A stretch of 64,000 nt of DNA from Calonectria ilicicola. Its lineage: Eukaryota; Ascomycota; Sordariomycetes; Hypocreales; Nectriaceae. The notes under the pieces are model-generated. The model saw only the letters and a program-made list of their open reading frames with translations, was not told the DNA's origin and did no database searches. How positions within the stretch are numbered: the first letter of the stretch is position 1; the number at the start of each line of letters is the position of its first letter. Both the position numbers and the translations under genes were made by a program. The stretch covers positions 868,001 through 932,000 of the forward strand of contig CP085836.1 of the NCBI GenBank assembly GCA_020809705.1, written 5' to 3'. Shown here in pieces: positions 46,699 through 58,899 of this stretch.

Positions 46699-46780
46699 GT
46701 GCCGCCGCAGTGAATGAGCACGAGCAGAGAGCTAGTGCATATTACGGCTCGAGATTCCTAGCTAAACGAAATGCCATGAT
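46699..46780 (+). repeat. Third piece of the Cys/Arg-rich repeat
   Basis: Encodes AVNEHEQRASAYYGSRFLAK, matching AVNGREYGSSTYYVSELLAK at about 43140-43200 in ten or more aligned positions. Confidence 0.5.
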
Positions 46781-46955
46781 GTCTGGGGGCGATGCCATTG
46801 TTCTCAAGAGCTCTTCATTACTGTTGAATGACTTGAACAAAGGACCTTCATCTCTAGCTCTTTTTTCCCTTTGGCTGTTGCAAATTCCATAGTTGACGGT
46901 ATGTGCACCACACGATTTACCGAACATAGTAGCCAGGGGTTTCTGCCCTCTTCAG

Positions 46956-47511
46956 CCCAAGGCTGCGTATGACACACGTGGCCCGATTCCCTAATTCGAA
47001 ATATTGTCTCATGCCTCAGGAATCCGAATCAGTGAAGGTAACGTCTCTCAGCTGGCACCCCCCTCAGTGTGAACCATACATGGCGTTGGTCCTGTTCCCA
47101 GACACAGCCCTTGTCGCCCCAGTTTAGAGTGGATAATGGCTTCTCGGACCATGACCTTGCTAGTCCCCACCCACCAATTTAGCGTATATGACAGGGGATC
47201 AGGGGTGTCCAGCGTCTCTTCATCATCCAATCATCTATGGTTATTGGCTCCAGTATAGTCCACACTGTAGGATACCACGCGCAGACTTTTGTCAAAAAAC
47301 ACGTTGGTGTAGATCGCTAGTAAATCCGGTTTTGTCAAAACATGAGTTCCTTTAAGTCATGTTCCCCCAGTGCACATGCACTGGGGGGAGTCTCTGATCC
47401 GACCACTCCCCATCGTGGACCCATTACCCCCCTCTGGAGGCGGGCGACCGAGATCATGTTGGCCGTCTCAATCTTGGGCTGCTCGGCACCTCTTTGTGAA
47501 AACAAAACACA
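46956..47511 (+). repeat. Repeat P, copy at 47 kb
   Basis: Same orientation and extent as 35405-35970, with the palindrome at 47364-47387 (centre CA instead of TG) and an 8-base deletion at about 47446 relative to the other copies. Confidence 0.85.
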
Positions 47512-48189
47512 GCTTCTAAGGTTTAGTTCCTAGGCCACAGTCGCAAAACACATCAGAGAGCAACATCCAGGTTGGCTCAAAAACCTAACCAAATAATTTC
47601 TGGCGTTGTATTTCTCAGCCAGCTCCCGTCAAATCTCAGTGAGCTATCCAATCCATGTTCATATATGACGGCCAAGGATTCTGGAAATGTTTACCAGGCC
47701 GCCGACTTGAGAGCAAGTAAGACTTACAAGACTACGAACCACAAAATGGAGTGTATTGGATAAGATATTCTTGACTTATTTCGCATTTGTAGGACTACAT
47801 TATTTTTGCGATGAAGCCCCTGAAAATTAATGGGCATTCGCTCCTGATCATGTACTTTAATTTGACGTAACTTACAAGCAACCAACACATCGTTAGATAC
47901 CACCCAATTCTCGTCTCTTATGGATTCTAACAGTGTTCAATCATCACGGAATAAATTCCCATTTCTCTTCCATACATATAATAAACGAGTGGGTTCTATT
48001 TTTGCAAGGCGTTTGTCTCCTTTGTCACTTGCATATTCGTTAAAAAAAAAAGTCTTACCCTATAGCTAGCTAAACGACACGAGGCCACCAGATGTAACAT
48101 TAAAAGCAGGGCAAATAAAAGACAGCAATAATGCTTTAAGAGTGCTCCGGGCTCATCATCGGACCCGGTGATAACGCTACGGCCGAACC
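47512..48189. other. Gap, no gene
   Basis: No recognised feature; AT-rich from 47.78 kb. Confidence 0.4.
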
Positions 48190-48598
48190 CTGCCAGGTGC
48201 AAATGAGAAAACAGATGGCTCGAGAGCTTCAGAAGGACCTGTCTCGCTGCGAGGCGATGCTTGATGAACTGAGAACAGAAGTTCCCGAACCCAATCTACT
48301 AGCAATGGAGATGCCCTCATCATGCCGATACTTTTCTCCAGATTGGACGAGTTGCCGTCAAGGTATCCGCCTCGCTCTACCAACCGACACCTGAGACTCT
48401 CATGTTCCTTCGCAGCGCATATCCTAAATTGCTCTATCACTATGAGAATGCGCAAAACGGTCACTATACAGATCTCTGGGCCGGCATCATTGCAGACTTT
48501 ATCGAAAATTCTACGGAAGCTCCCATGAACTGGGTGAGTCCGGCCGTGGTATGGAAAAATCGCTGCCAAATCTCCTCGGCTGGCTCGCGCTCCGAATA
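48190..48598 (+). pseudogene. Decayed 3' part of an unknown gene
   Basis: Two plus-strand frames form one plausible protein: QMRKQMARELQKDLSRC, a charged helix, then after a frame change near 48300 CPHHADTFLQIGRVAVKVSA and KLLYHYENAQNGHYTDLWAG to a TAA at 48596-48598. The 20-odd bases between the frames are too short for an intron, so I favour a frameshift. A competing minus-strand frame (48177-48569) is less protein-like. Family unknown. Confidence 0.35.
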
Positions 48599-49238
48599 AT
48601 GCATGAGTAGGGTTTTTTATTTGGTCGATTATACGTGCACAATAAACTCATATTTGATTGCTAATCGCTCATGGACTTATATACTGTATGTGATCTAAAT
48701 TTACAGACTGAGATGAACGTGTGTGCATTGCGCAAACCAGGTTGAATCCACATGTGGCATTCAGCACCCTACCCCACCCTCGTCTGATACCAAAGTGGGC
48801 TATTTGACGTGATTACATTTTACCTTGAACTTTGTACTGAGCGCCGTCAAGAACACTCGTGGTGTTGTTATCAACACCCTAGAAGCTGCACAGGAGAAAA
48901 CCTCGCCTCCACTCTTGCGCTGTCAAGACAAATAAGACCGACCACCCGGGTTATTGCCCCCCGGGTATGCGGGCGAGCCACTGATCCGAGTTGGAGGACC
49001 ATTCCATTGGCTTCATGGACGATGGCTGAGTTTTCCTCGGCTTCTGTCTTTGTAACCTCATCCTTGCTCTCCACTTGATGTCTTTAGTGGAGTAGATAAT
49101 ATTGTTAGCGCCAACACACTTGCCACATCCCGTGTCTGCTAGGTAACTGATATGTGTAGCATGGGTCGTCAGATCAGTGCCGAGATAATGTTTTTCTTTT
49201 TTCATTGCTAGTAAACTAATGGTTACCTGATTGATCTC
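48599..49238. other. Gap before membrane protein gene
   Basis: A plus-strand frame at 48809-49078 might be an upstream exon of the next gene, but no splice pair is convincing. Confidence 0.3.
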
Positions 49239-49433
49239 TTGTATCTCCTTCTGTTCCTTGAGTCCTCGTTTGCGCTTTTCTACGGTGTTTCTTTTTTTTT
49301 TTTTTTTTTTGTCTTCCACTTCGTTTTTGATCGAGGGATCAATCATCTCATCCCACGCTTACTGGGTGAAGCTGCGATTCTATCCGTGACTTGCATCGCA
49401 GTATCTGTCAATTCCCCCTCCTATAGTGCAAGA

Positions 49434-50321
49434 ATGGTCTCTATTGAGTTTATACTTACAACATCCGCTATTGCATTGGATGTGATGTTGCGCCACTGTC
49501 AGCGATTGTTCGTGGACAATGAAATGACACCTTCCAAAGCCCTCCATGTATTTGGATTGGACTTGTTCTTGAGCCTTTTTCGACTGAAATTGACTTGTCA
49601 AGATGCATGCTCGCTCAGCCCGCCCATTCTCTGGTTCGTTTACCTGATTGTCGCCACAATAACAGAGCTCGTGCCCTTTGGTCTCTTGTGCCATGGATAC
49701 AGTTCGCAAGAGGCGACAATTTTCGCAGATGAGAGATTCACAACCCTTGCCATCCTTGGGGCGCTCTGGTGGAACGTGTTTGGCACGGTAAGTTCCAGCC
49801 CAAATATTGGACGCAGCCAATCTAATACACTATCAAAGGGTCTTTATTTTTATTTTCGCCTGTTCAAAGATATCCCGACTTCTCAATACGTCGTCGGCAT
49901 AAGCTGTATCTTGAGTCTGGCATTCCTGTTCACTGACTGGACCATTCTTTGGGTATCCCCACTACGCTACCAAGCATATTTAGTGATGGTGGCATGTGTC
50001 GTATATGCATTGGGCATTGTCATCTCATGGTATCTTTTCATAAAGAGCATGATACAAAAGAGGAAAGCGACGATACCTATCTCGTTTGGCCTCTTTGCCG
50101 CCTTGGCGATAGTTTCGATCGTTGGCATTGTTCCGCTGTCTTGTCCTTCTACTTTCAACGTCAGGTTCTATCAAGCATTTGTGAGTACGTGCCCTTGAAT
50201 GCACTTGGGTGGATGAACTAATTGTAAAGCTTCTTTTTCTTGTATTCTTTAGCCTCAACTGCATCTCTTTGGGACTCAAGATTCGTGTGTTAAGGGTGGA
50301 ATCATCAAGGCCTACTGCTGA
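49434..50321 (+). CDS. Polytopic membrane protein, at least 254 aa
   Basis: Model join(49434..49787,49839..50180,50253..50321). The first intron (51 nt, GTAAGT...CAAAG) is in frame and could be read through; the second (72 nt, GTGAGT...CTTTAG) replaces an early stop with a 23-codon tail ending KGGIIKAYC. The first in-frame ATG is at 49434, but the frame is open up to 49239, through a T19 tract that would encode poly-Phe, so the true start may be in an upstream exon. About seven hydrophobic helices are seen (for example ILWFVYLIVATITELV, FTTLAILGALWWNVFG, AYLVMVACVVYALGIVI). Few charged residues lie within them. No transporter family motif recognised. Confidence 0.55.
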
Positions 50322-51065
50322 GAGACCATGGCGGGAGCGACAAGGAAGCAGTGAGCATATATTAGTGAGGCAGCAGACAGTCCTCGAGGATATAGCAACT
50401 AGTCACCAAGCTGTGTAAGAATGCAATTTATGAGGTTGCTATAGAATCAATCAACACCCTAATCTCAAGATTTACTATAGATTATTGTATATTCACTGGC
50501 AAGGATATGCGCATATAATACGCAAACGAGGCCCCGCGGAGGGCGAGAATCATTGTTTCCCAGCTGCGTGATGTTGGGTCATTATTCTGTCGAGCACTGA
50601 GTCTTGCTGAGTAGATTGGAATGCTCAACTTCCTGGAGAAAAGATTACCCATTCTAATATAGTGTTTAATTTCGTATCTGTGTCCGTTATATCTGTGAGA
50701 GGTGGAGCTCTTGCCAAATACATCGGCGACGAGCACAGTTAGTGCCGTACGGAGGCATTGGAAGTTCGACAGGAATGCTAGCACCGTGCTGTCCTACGAC
50801 GGCGAGTTCTTTTCGTCGATAAGAACAAATTTCCAAGCAAACTAGGATAGTATAATGTTTTAATTAGCGTCTGGCACAATATACTCTGTGTTGTTACACA
50901 GCGCTGCATCTGAGCACAAAAAAAGAGAAGGTTAACACAAGGCCGGGCTTTCGTCTTATTCATGTAGCGGCGCCGGAGAAGACATTGATTCGTAACCATG
51001 ATAAAAAGGGCCAAAAGTCCCTTGTGAGGTATATTTATTGTTAGCCACAACAACACTATAGAACT
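50322..51065. other. Intergenic, no gene
   Basis: Only chance-length frames; nothing recognised. Confidence 0.4.
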
Positions 51066-51476
51066 CTATGGTGTCAGTTGTGACTTCATATCTGAGAGCT
51101 CTTCTCCACCGCAAAGCCCCTCAAATATGTTCACGAGGCTTGTCTGGACGCACCACCGTCCACCCTCGTTATAACCGACTTCCCACGTTACTTTCTTTCC
51201 ATTATCCCCTTCTTCAATGCACAAACAACGGAGATCCCCACGTCCCTGGGCCTTTTCACGAATATTGACCGGAACGTGCCCGTCGGTTGTCGGTAGAAAT
51301 GTTTCAATTCGCACCTTAATATACGTTCCATTAGGGTTCTCAGCCTCCCAGGTCACCTTGTTACCTCTTTCAGTGCGTCGATATCGATTTACATTAGGGA
51401 ATTTCTCTGCAAATTCCCAGGGAATGCGTTCGTTATGTCTGTCGAGCGTCTCGGTGCTGGTCTGGGTAGTTGCCAT
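51066..51476 (-). CDS. Small hydrophilic unknown protein, 136 aa
   Basis: Intact frame, ATG at 51476 (MATTQTSTETLDRHN). The two halves contain related strands, KVTWEAENPNGTY and KVTWEVGYNEGGRW, suggesting a beta-rich fold with an internal duplication. Three Cys lie in the second half. No signal peptide, so probably cytosolic. I do not recognise a family. Confidence 0.5.
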   Translation of the reverse strand: MATTQTSTETLDRHNERIPWEFAEKFPNVNRYRRTERGNKVTWEAENPNGTYIKVRIETFLPTTDGHVPVNIREKAQGRGDLRCLCIEEGDNGKKVTWEVGYNEGGRWCVQTSLVNIFEGLCGGEELSDMKSQLTP

Positions 51477-53033
51477 CTGAATTTGATTAGTGATTGATTC
51501 AATGGTGGAAGATAGATAACATGCTTCGATGTGTTGAACTTATCAATGCACAAAAGAGGGGGAATATAGAAAAACGTGAGGAGGTGATTGTTATTCTGGA
51601 GACCAGAGACAACCAACAGGCTTATTAGTACTTGGCCGGAAATGACGGTAGACCTGCAGTTTAATTGTCCAGGGTGTCCCCACCTCACCTCGGTGGCTAG
51701 AATTGCATGCACATCAGCGTCCCTCGGGTGCCAAAGGGCCGGTTGGCTTACACAACCTGTTACGCTTATGAGAATGTGGCAATCAAGCGCAAAGCAGCAA
51801 TTGTCCCAACCAAATGATTCTTAACGCTTCTTTGTTTCACCCCCAAGATTCCAAGGCCGTCGTGACAGCAGGGACTAGAATGGAGAATGTTCTCGTTCCA
51901 CACAAGAAAAGTATGATGCTTGCTGATTCGGACGACGTGGCATAGACAGGACAGCTCATCTTGACGCAAGCCAAAATATGACACTAGGGCAACAACCGTT
52001 GGCAGGAGTGACAGCGTGGGCCGAGCGTGGCAAGGATACAGCGATTGACACGCTTTTTGGTGCTCGCTCATTAATCTAAGTGGAGCAGAAGCCCAGCTGA
52101 AAGACATAATGGGTCTGACAGGGGTCTCCTCCAATGGTTGTACAGTATTTTCGGACAAGTTACAACCACCCTATCCGTGAACGACCACATCTCCATCCCC
52201 AAAATCGTTAGCTGCATTTGGAAGACAAGATGTTCTCGCTCGGCATCCGCCCCTTACCCTTCGTTGTTCAAGCCGAACTTTGCTTATTGACTTCGCGTAA
52301 TTTGCAGTTGGGTGGCGCGGAAGCTGTTGAATTTTCGACAATCTGTGCACCGACTAAATTTGCAGTGCCATGGGAATTTGACAGCATACAAAGTGGTCTT
52401 TCCGCAGGGAAGTAGTCCGCTTAGCTAGGCAGCTGCTTATCCTTTTTGAGGTCAACCTCCACCCCCTGACTTCGGGTATCAAGCAGGCGCAAGATGCCGA
52501 AAAAGGCCAACATTGTTGCCTCCAAGAGGGACCTTCCCCCTCTTTTCTTTTCTTTTTCTTGTTCTCTCTCTTTTTTTTTTTTTTTTTTTGGAGAGGGGTG
52601 GAGGGGAACCCTAAACCTCGGCGAGACATTCGGGTTTCGCACCCTGAAGTTTGGGCTACTGGGGACTATTGATGCCGGAGAAAACAGCGCCGCCAATGAG
52701 TATCCTCAATAGCTACCCTCCAATATGCATGCCTCCTGATTGCTGTTCTTTTTTGTGACATCGAAATGCGCTTTTACCCAATTTGGTAAAATAAGACTTT
52801 GAGGAGACCCGTATGTTGCCACCGAGAGACAAGACATACCCCGGACAAAACTCTGGTGCGCTTGCAAATATTCCCGCGCATCTACGCCAAATTGTGTACT
52901 TATTACGCCTGCGTTCCGCAAACCATAATTTGCATTTTGCAGTGTCAATTGTTGCTATCATTCCCGCCCCCCACCACTAACAGATAGTCGTATACTCCCA
53001 CTCATTCATAAACTGCACCAAAGCACACTGGTC
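51477..53033. other. Gap with short repeat and T19 tract
   Basis: Contains a third copy of the CAGTATTTTCGGACAAGTTA repeat at 52143-52162 and a T19 run at 52571-52589. No gene is supported; minus-strand frames here arise partly from the repeat. Confidence 0.45.
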
Positions 53034-54521
53034 ATGTCAGTTCAAACAACCACCCAGGTAACCGTCGAGCCTGGCGACAAGACGGGATTTTACTATATCA
53101 CATTTTGCGGTGTGGGTTCTCAACTCCTTAGCCAGAATCGAATATATATATTCATCTGGAACCACCCGCGCAATAAACAAAAATAGCCCGCTAACGAATA
53201 CCCTTTTTTTGCAGCTACCCTTTAGAGCGACATGGAAGCAGCTGAGGAAATGGATTGGCACCGCATGCGACGTCGACTACGTGAAGGTCTTCCCAACTAG
53301 CACATCGGGCTGGGTCTGCGTCAACGGAAAGGAAAATTTTGAAAAGGCTTGGGGTGAGTCATACAGCCAGCCTCTCTGCATTTTTGTTCCCTTGTGGCAA
53401 AGGTTGATGCTAAAGCAGGACTTCTGAACGGCGGCACCTTCGACGGGCGCTCTATTGTCGCTTCTGATAAGAACCGAACTGAGACAATCAAGATCAAGGT
53501 GTCCGCCACTTATACTCCTCAGATTAACTACTCTCAGGCGCTCCAATGCTACCCTACCCCTCCAACTCAATACGGGCCACCAGTGCCCTTTTATACATTA
53601 CCACACGCGGCCACTTCTTGTTCGCAGGTTTGCCTACCCTACATCACTACAACCTGCTCCATCTTCCTTCACCTCCTCTTCGTTATCGCTAACCCCGTTG
53701 CCTTGATTCAGCAGAATTATTATTGCAACACCTTCACTCGAGCAAATATGGCAATAATCCCAACCCATCCTATGTTGGTACCCAGCTCAGGTTACCAGTC
53801 AATGGTTACCCCCATGCCAACGCGGTCAGTGGCTTGCATCAAGAACACCTTGTCCACATCAACACCCCAACCTACATCCCAGCAAATTCATCCGCTACTA
53901 TATTCTCCAATCACGCCAAAGCAGGGGGCATCCAATCGGCATTCTCTCATCAGGGGCAAAAGAGAGCTTTCAAGTGATAATAATACCTTTCAGCCCCCCA
54001 AGCATATCCAGCAGCGAGAAGAAACCCAGCCAAACCGGAAGCTACATGTGTCTCCCTTTCCACAACAGGCCAGTGTTACCAGGGTACAATCTTGGCTCAG
54101 GCACAAAATCTTGGCTGACAACTGCATCGAGGTAAAGGTGCCACAAAATAGCAACAGCCGATACCTCCTAGGCTATGCATATATCTTCTTTCAAACGACA
54201 GCTAAGGCTTCTAGGGCGATGGAAATCCTGAACAAAGCCCGTTTCGAGGGGCGCAGGGTTGAGGCGCGGTTTTGTTCTGAGAATCTTGATGAGCTACATG
54301 ATTCAGAAACCAACGACACGAGCGATTCCATGCCGAAAGCAACCCCTCATACGGAGCTCGCTAAGATCAAAAGTGATTTTATGCCAAAAATAATCCCTCA
54401 TACGGAACCCGCTAAGATCACAAGTGATTTTATGCAAAAAATAACCCCTCACACGAAGCCCGCTGGAATCGAAGGTGCCCCTATCATTGCCAACGGCACT
54501 TCGATTCGGCGAGCCAAGTGA
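53034..54521 (+). CDS. RNA-recognition-motif protein, about 430 aa
   Basis: join(53034..53111,53215..53353,53419..54521). Exon 1 gives FYYITFCG, spliced to LPFRATWKQLRKWIG, and exon 3 adds GLLNGGTFDGRSIVA: together a first RRM with a degenerate RNP2 (YYITFCGL) and STSGWVCV in the RNP1 position. A second RRM-like segment lies near the C-terminal third (WLRHKILADNCIEVK; GYAYIFFQTTAKASRAM as RNP1). The C-terminus has three 17-residue repeats (54330-54482). Introns are 103 and 65 nt. A further in-frame intron of 84 nt (53628-53711, GTTTGC...TTCAG with CTAACC inside) is likely, because otherwise an unexpected hydrophobic stretch appears. Probable RNA-binding protein, nuclear or cytoplasmic. Confidence 0.7.
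54330..54482 (+). repeat. Three 51-bp tandem repeats in the RRM gene
   Basis: Units at 54330, 54381 and 54432, each encoding 17 residues of the form MPKxxPHTExAKIxSDF. The third unit has diverged at its end. Confidence 0.85.
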
Positions 54522-55838
54522 TGGTGAGATTTGTTTCTTCGACACTGACGATCCTTCCTATGGAACTACGTATCTTGAAAAAGGAGCTTGAGGGATAGTG
54601 ATGCTCTGACGTGAGCTACAAATCGATCATTCAAAATATAGATGGCCAGAAAAATTGCTCATTACTGTGTTCGAGACGTGGAATCGAACATTTGACGTTT
54701 TGAGATTAGCTCGAGCTGGTGGGCTACTTGGTCCGACTCCAACGTGACAAATTCTTGCATCGACAATCAATATTTTTGGCCCTATTTTGAGGCTTCTTTT
54801 TTTTTTAGGTGTTTCATCCAATTTTATTCCTCCCTACGAGTAGCGCGTCTGGCTGTACGATTAATTCCCTCTCCCTGTTCCACTATCCGAGGTCACATGG
54901 GTCGGCTTGTGTTGAACTCGTTAGACATCGCGTCAAGGTCCAACCATCTCCTCAGCCATGATCAGGCTCCAGTGAGGCCACAGCTAAGGGGTTTAGCCAG
55001 TCAAAGCGATTAATATCATGAGTACATTTATTGTCACCTTGGCATCACTAGTGGCAATATTATGTCGATCAATGTGACACTATTGTATTTGTTAATGATC
55101 CTGCTATTTTATCGGGCTTATTGGTCAATTTTGTTTTAGCATTTGCTGGCCTTGGTTAGTCCCTCTGAATAATGTAGCGCAAAGCATAAATTGGAGCCTT
55201 ATCATAACTGAGGAGAGGATGCGAGAAATGGACACTCAAAAGGTTCCAGCAGTGGTGACCAAGAGCGTAGTGATGGGGGGATGCCTGACATACGAGAAAA
55301 GAAGCTTGACGCGTCCACGCCCCACCAGCGTTGGTTCAGAGTCCTCGCATTGCATGTACAGGGTTAGAAACGCCCAAAAAAGCGCCACCTGTTGGCGCAT
55401 GCATAGCCCACAATCAGGCGTGGGATGATGAGTGCCATCATGCGCCACTGGTTTTATTAAATGCAAAATTTTGATGATCGGAACGGCAGCCAACTGGCAG
55501 CCAACACACTAGGCTAAACGGCGCCCATTCTCTACACGGCGGAGGCAACATTCCCTAGCACTGTGGACCCATATGGAATAACCTTTTAGCGGTGGCTGAT
55601 CCTCAAGCCAGTGTCATTTGGGGGTTAATCATACTTGGTCGAGGCCGGTTCCGTGTCAGCTGGCCGAGCTAACTCACCCTATCTTAATTAACATGGGCCC
55701 CATGTCTGAGGAAACAAGCACCATAACGCCTGCGACGAACATAAAAGGCTGCCATGATAGCTGACTACGTTCGTGGCTGCAACTCCCATTGGATATTCAT
55801 TCTCGCTACACTCTGAATCACATTCCCCTTGGAGAATC
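54522..55838. other. Intergenic, no gene
   Basis: A tRNA-like fragment with weak A and B boxes (about 54660-54735, minus) does not fold. Nothing else is recognised. Confidence 0.4.
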
Positions 55839-56496
55839 ATGCAGGCAAGACTAGGAGGTAGGGTGTTGCCTGCGATGCTGATCACCCCGATGCAACAGTC
55901 ACAAACTTTGGGTGGGCTGGAAAAAGCATTTTCACGCGTGGTAGTTGACTGTGAGGTGGAGATGGGACCGAGATTGGAAACTGGCTACGAATACCTGTGA
56001 GTGCATTGCAAGCCAATTTCCTGACCAGTAAACTGACATGGGCAAAAGTGCGAGGTTCGTCCGCAGCCAGAGACTTTGTGCTCCTCCAGGTTATCAAGCT
56101 GTGCGGAAACTTCTAGACCCCTTGATCGATGACGCCGATGATGGCGATATCAAGTTTAAAATTCTGAGTAGTTTGTCTCCTGAGCATTGCGTGTCATTGC
56201 AGTACTTGGCTGATTTTTGGGACAACCATATCGGCTGGCCTGCGCCGATGTCTCTGCTGGGGACCCTTTTACGTCAGGAAAATCGCGAGATGTATTGCGA
56301 ATCCGCGAAAAGTCACTGCCAAAAAATCTGTGAGGCTTGCAATCAGGCCGAAAATTTCTGTTCGCAACATTACTTCCTCGATAAAGAGAATCTCAAGCAA
56401 GTTGCCGTGAGTCCGAAAAAAAAAAAAACACGAGGAATGTGTGCCAAGCTGACCGAATTTTAGAGTAAACTGAGCGAATGGCTTGAGTCGTATTGA
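55839..56496 (+). CDS. Orphan protein, three exons, about 180-190 aa
   Basis: Exon 1 55839-55996 (ATG, MQARLGGRVLPAML) ends at a GTGAGT donor; exon 2 resumes after an acceptor at 56048 or, more canonical, CCGCAG about 18 bases on; it ends at 56406 before another GTGAGT, and exon 3 is 56464-56496, giving KLSEWLESY and stop. Both acceptors of intron 1 keep the frame. The 57-nt intron 2 contains an A12 run and CTGACC. Exon 2 is Cys-rich towards its end (MYCESAKSHCQKICEACNQA). Not recognised; cytosolic by default. Confidence 0.55.
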
Positions 56497-58119
56497 GATA
56501 TAACCATTATAACGGGGAATTTCGACACCCGGAATCTCCGTACGGCCGAATGGCCCGTATCTTCTTTTATATTCGCTCCCATCTGGGTTGCAACTACCGA
56601 TCACATCTCGCATTCTTTTCTTGTCTCATGATGACGGTTGGCAGAGCAAAAGCATTGGCAAAAAAAAAGTGCCACCACATGTTGATTTTAAATTGTCATA
56701 ATTTGTTCCCCTTCTTGCTTCGTGCTCATGGATTCTCTATTTTGAGCGCACTTTCTAAATTAGCCTTCGTAATATAACTATGATTTATTTTACTTCGTAT
56801 GAGTCCAAAGGCAATCAAAATACCTGGAGATAATTCTCAAGGAAACTCCCGCAAGTGTTAACCAACTGACATGAAGGGTTAGCTAGCAAAGTTCCTGGCT
56901 GTCCTTTGAAGCCTTTTACTCCTCCCAAATGGTAACACCTTCCTCCAATCTAAGCTGGCAGAGGAAGTCTTGCAGTTGGGGCGTCAATGATCTGCTCCCC
57001 CGGTACGTATTTTAGCAAGGCATTTAACGACACTCAAGTAACATGATCCAACCACGATTGCGCATGGTATTGCATAAATCCGTAGCCCTCTACTCTTTCA
57101 TTGGATAAATGATCATCGATTTACAGGCTACGGCCATTGATATGGGGGCCAAGAACAGAACTGGACAGCGAGAGTATCTGTAAAATACAATGACGCTCAC
57201 CGTAGCATGTCGTTTAAAACACAACTGTCCGCTTTCCCCCAAAAATTCACAACGCAAAAGATCTTATACAAGTGTCAAGATACCAAGATTCGAGGAAGTG
57301 AACCGCAAGTCAGCGTATGCATCATCACCTGGACAACCCCCACTGCCTTCACGTCAGTCGGATGTCGTGTTGGCGGCAGCAACATTGCTGGTAGTGCAGT
57401 GTATAGGCACTGCGGTGTAACGCTGAACTAGGACGTGGACTGGGTGGACTGTCCGAGGGGGATCCGCAGTACTTGCAGGCCTGTTGATCATGTTGGTATC
57501 GAATGGTGGAGCGGCCTGGGTCATCGTTGCAATGCTGCGCTAGGCATTGCAGGCTGGCGGGCTAACTTCCCCGGGCCCGAGCGAATGCCCCTAAGGCAAA
57601 AAAAAAAAAAAAAAAAAAAAGAGACATCGTGAGTTTGACAGGAGCTTGTTCCAATAGTAATCCAGCATTTTTTGGACAAACCTACCAACACCCTATCCGT
57701 GTAACCTAGACAGATCTGTTCTCGTTTTCCCCATTCTCAAGGAGGATGCTACGACGGGGTGGTTGGTGTACGAAAAATGCGGCCTGTCGGGCCTACTCCC
57801 AGCATCCCAGCAGTGGTAGCCAAGATTTCTCTTCTCTCATCGGGACGTAACCGCCGACACAGTGCTAGCTCTCAAGTCCACGCCGTAAGCCACTTGCGTT
57901 CATTGGGCCTAGCCCGTGGTCCTAATTGACTCGTCGTCCGCGCTCTGTCCCCCGTGAAATCGATCGAGGACCGGAGTGTATAAGCAGGGGTTCAGGTGTT
58001 CGACTATGTGGTGTTCCACCATGGACTACGACGAGGTCTTGCGGGACGGTGGATAAGGCGGAGAGAGACATCTGAAAAGAATGACGCCTTTCAAAGGGAA
58101 ACCGGTTCTATACGCCGGT
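56497..58119. other. Gap with A23 tract and short repeat
   Basis: An A23 run lies at 57598-57620, followed by a diverged copy of the short repeat near 57663 (CAGCATTTTTTGGACAAA). A 74-codon frame at 57207 is not supported. No gene. Confidence 0.4.
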
Positions 58120-58235
58120 TTGGTCTGGTGAATGGCTATACAGATTGCAGGGAGTGAATTGTACCAACGTCTCATGGCCAACTGTGGGTGTTTCCCGGAA
58201 TGCAATGTTGGCGCTTACTTGCTAGATGAGCCTTG
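58120..58235 (+). pseudogene. Cys-rich coding-like remnant, related to 43530-43670
   Basis: Reads SELYQRLMANCGCFPECNVG and LLDEP before a TGA; see the partner at 43530. The surrounding sequence is not recognised. Confidence 0.4.
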
Positions 58236-58899
58236 ACCCATCTTGGCGGTTTCCCTGGGTGTCCGGTGGTGACCGATGGGCCGTCATACTTTTAGCGTAT
58301 GGCTCTGCTGTGCTTGTTGTGCTTTATGTGGCGGCGACGACTAATGCTTCCCTCGGGTAGATGTTTTTGGCGGAGGCTAGACACGAGACATTGATCTGTT
58401 CCAAGGTTCTATTGATTTCAAGGCCAAGGGTCCGATATTGGTGCATTTGGGGGTGATCTGCTAGACCTATGCGTCGCGGGAGACGATCAACCTGACGCTG
58501 GAGGCTTGAACGTCCCGGCGATCACAAGCCGCAATCACGACGGGATATTTGAATACTGTAGAGCATGAGTGCAATCCGGGTGGTGTTTCGGAGCCCGCAT
58601 CAGGCGCGAATACGGCTCCAATTCACCCCCCAAGAAGGATTAATTAAACATTCGTACCATTCGAGCTGACTTCTAATTCCTTAGTATATAGAGGGCCAAT
58701 TCTAGTCATCGACATCTGCTGTTTACCCAGTTGCTGTTAATCACTGTAGCTGATGTGTACGCATTTTGGATGTGTCTTGCTCAATAAATCTCCACCTTCT
58801 ACCATGTACTGTGTAGTACGTTCATAGCTGGGAAGTTCTCATTGGTGCACTAGCTATGATTTGGCTCTGGATCCTCAGTGAATTGGCTCCTCTAATCGC
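58236..58899. other. Gap, no gene
   Basis: Nothing recognised. Confidence 0.4.

Noticed and set aside
54655..54740. tRNA-like fragment on the minus strand (TGTTCGATTCC, TAGCCCACCAG)
   Set aside because: Box-like motifs have suitable spacing, but the T-stem and acceptor stem do not pair; at best a tRNA-derived relic.
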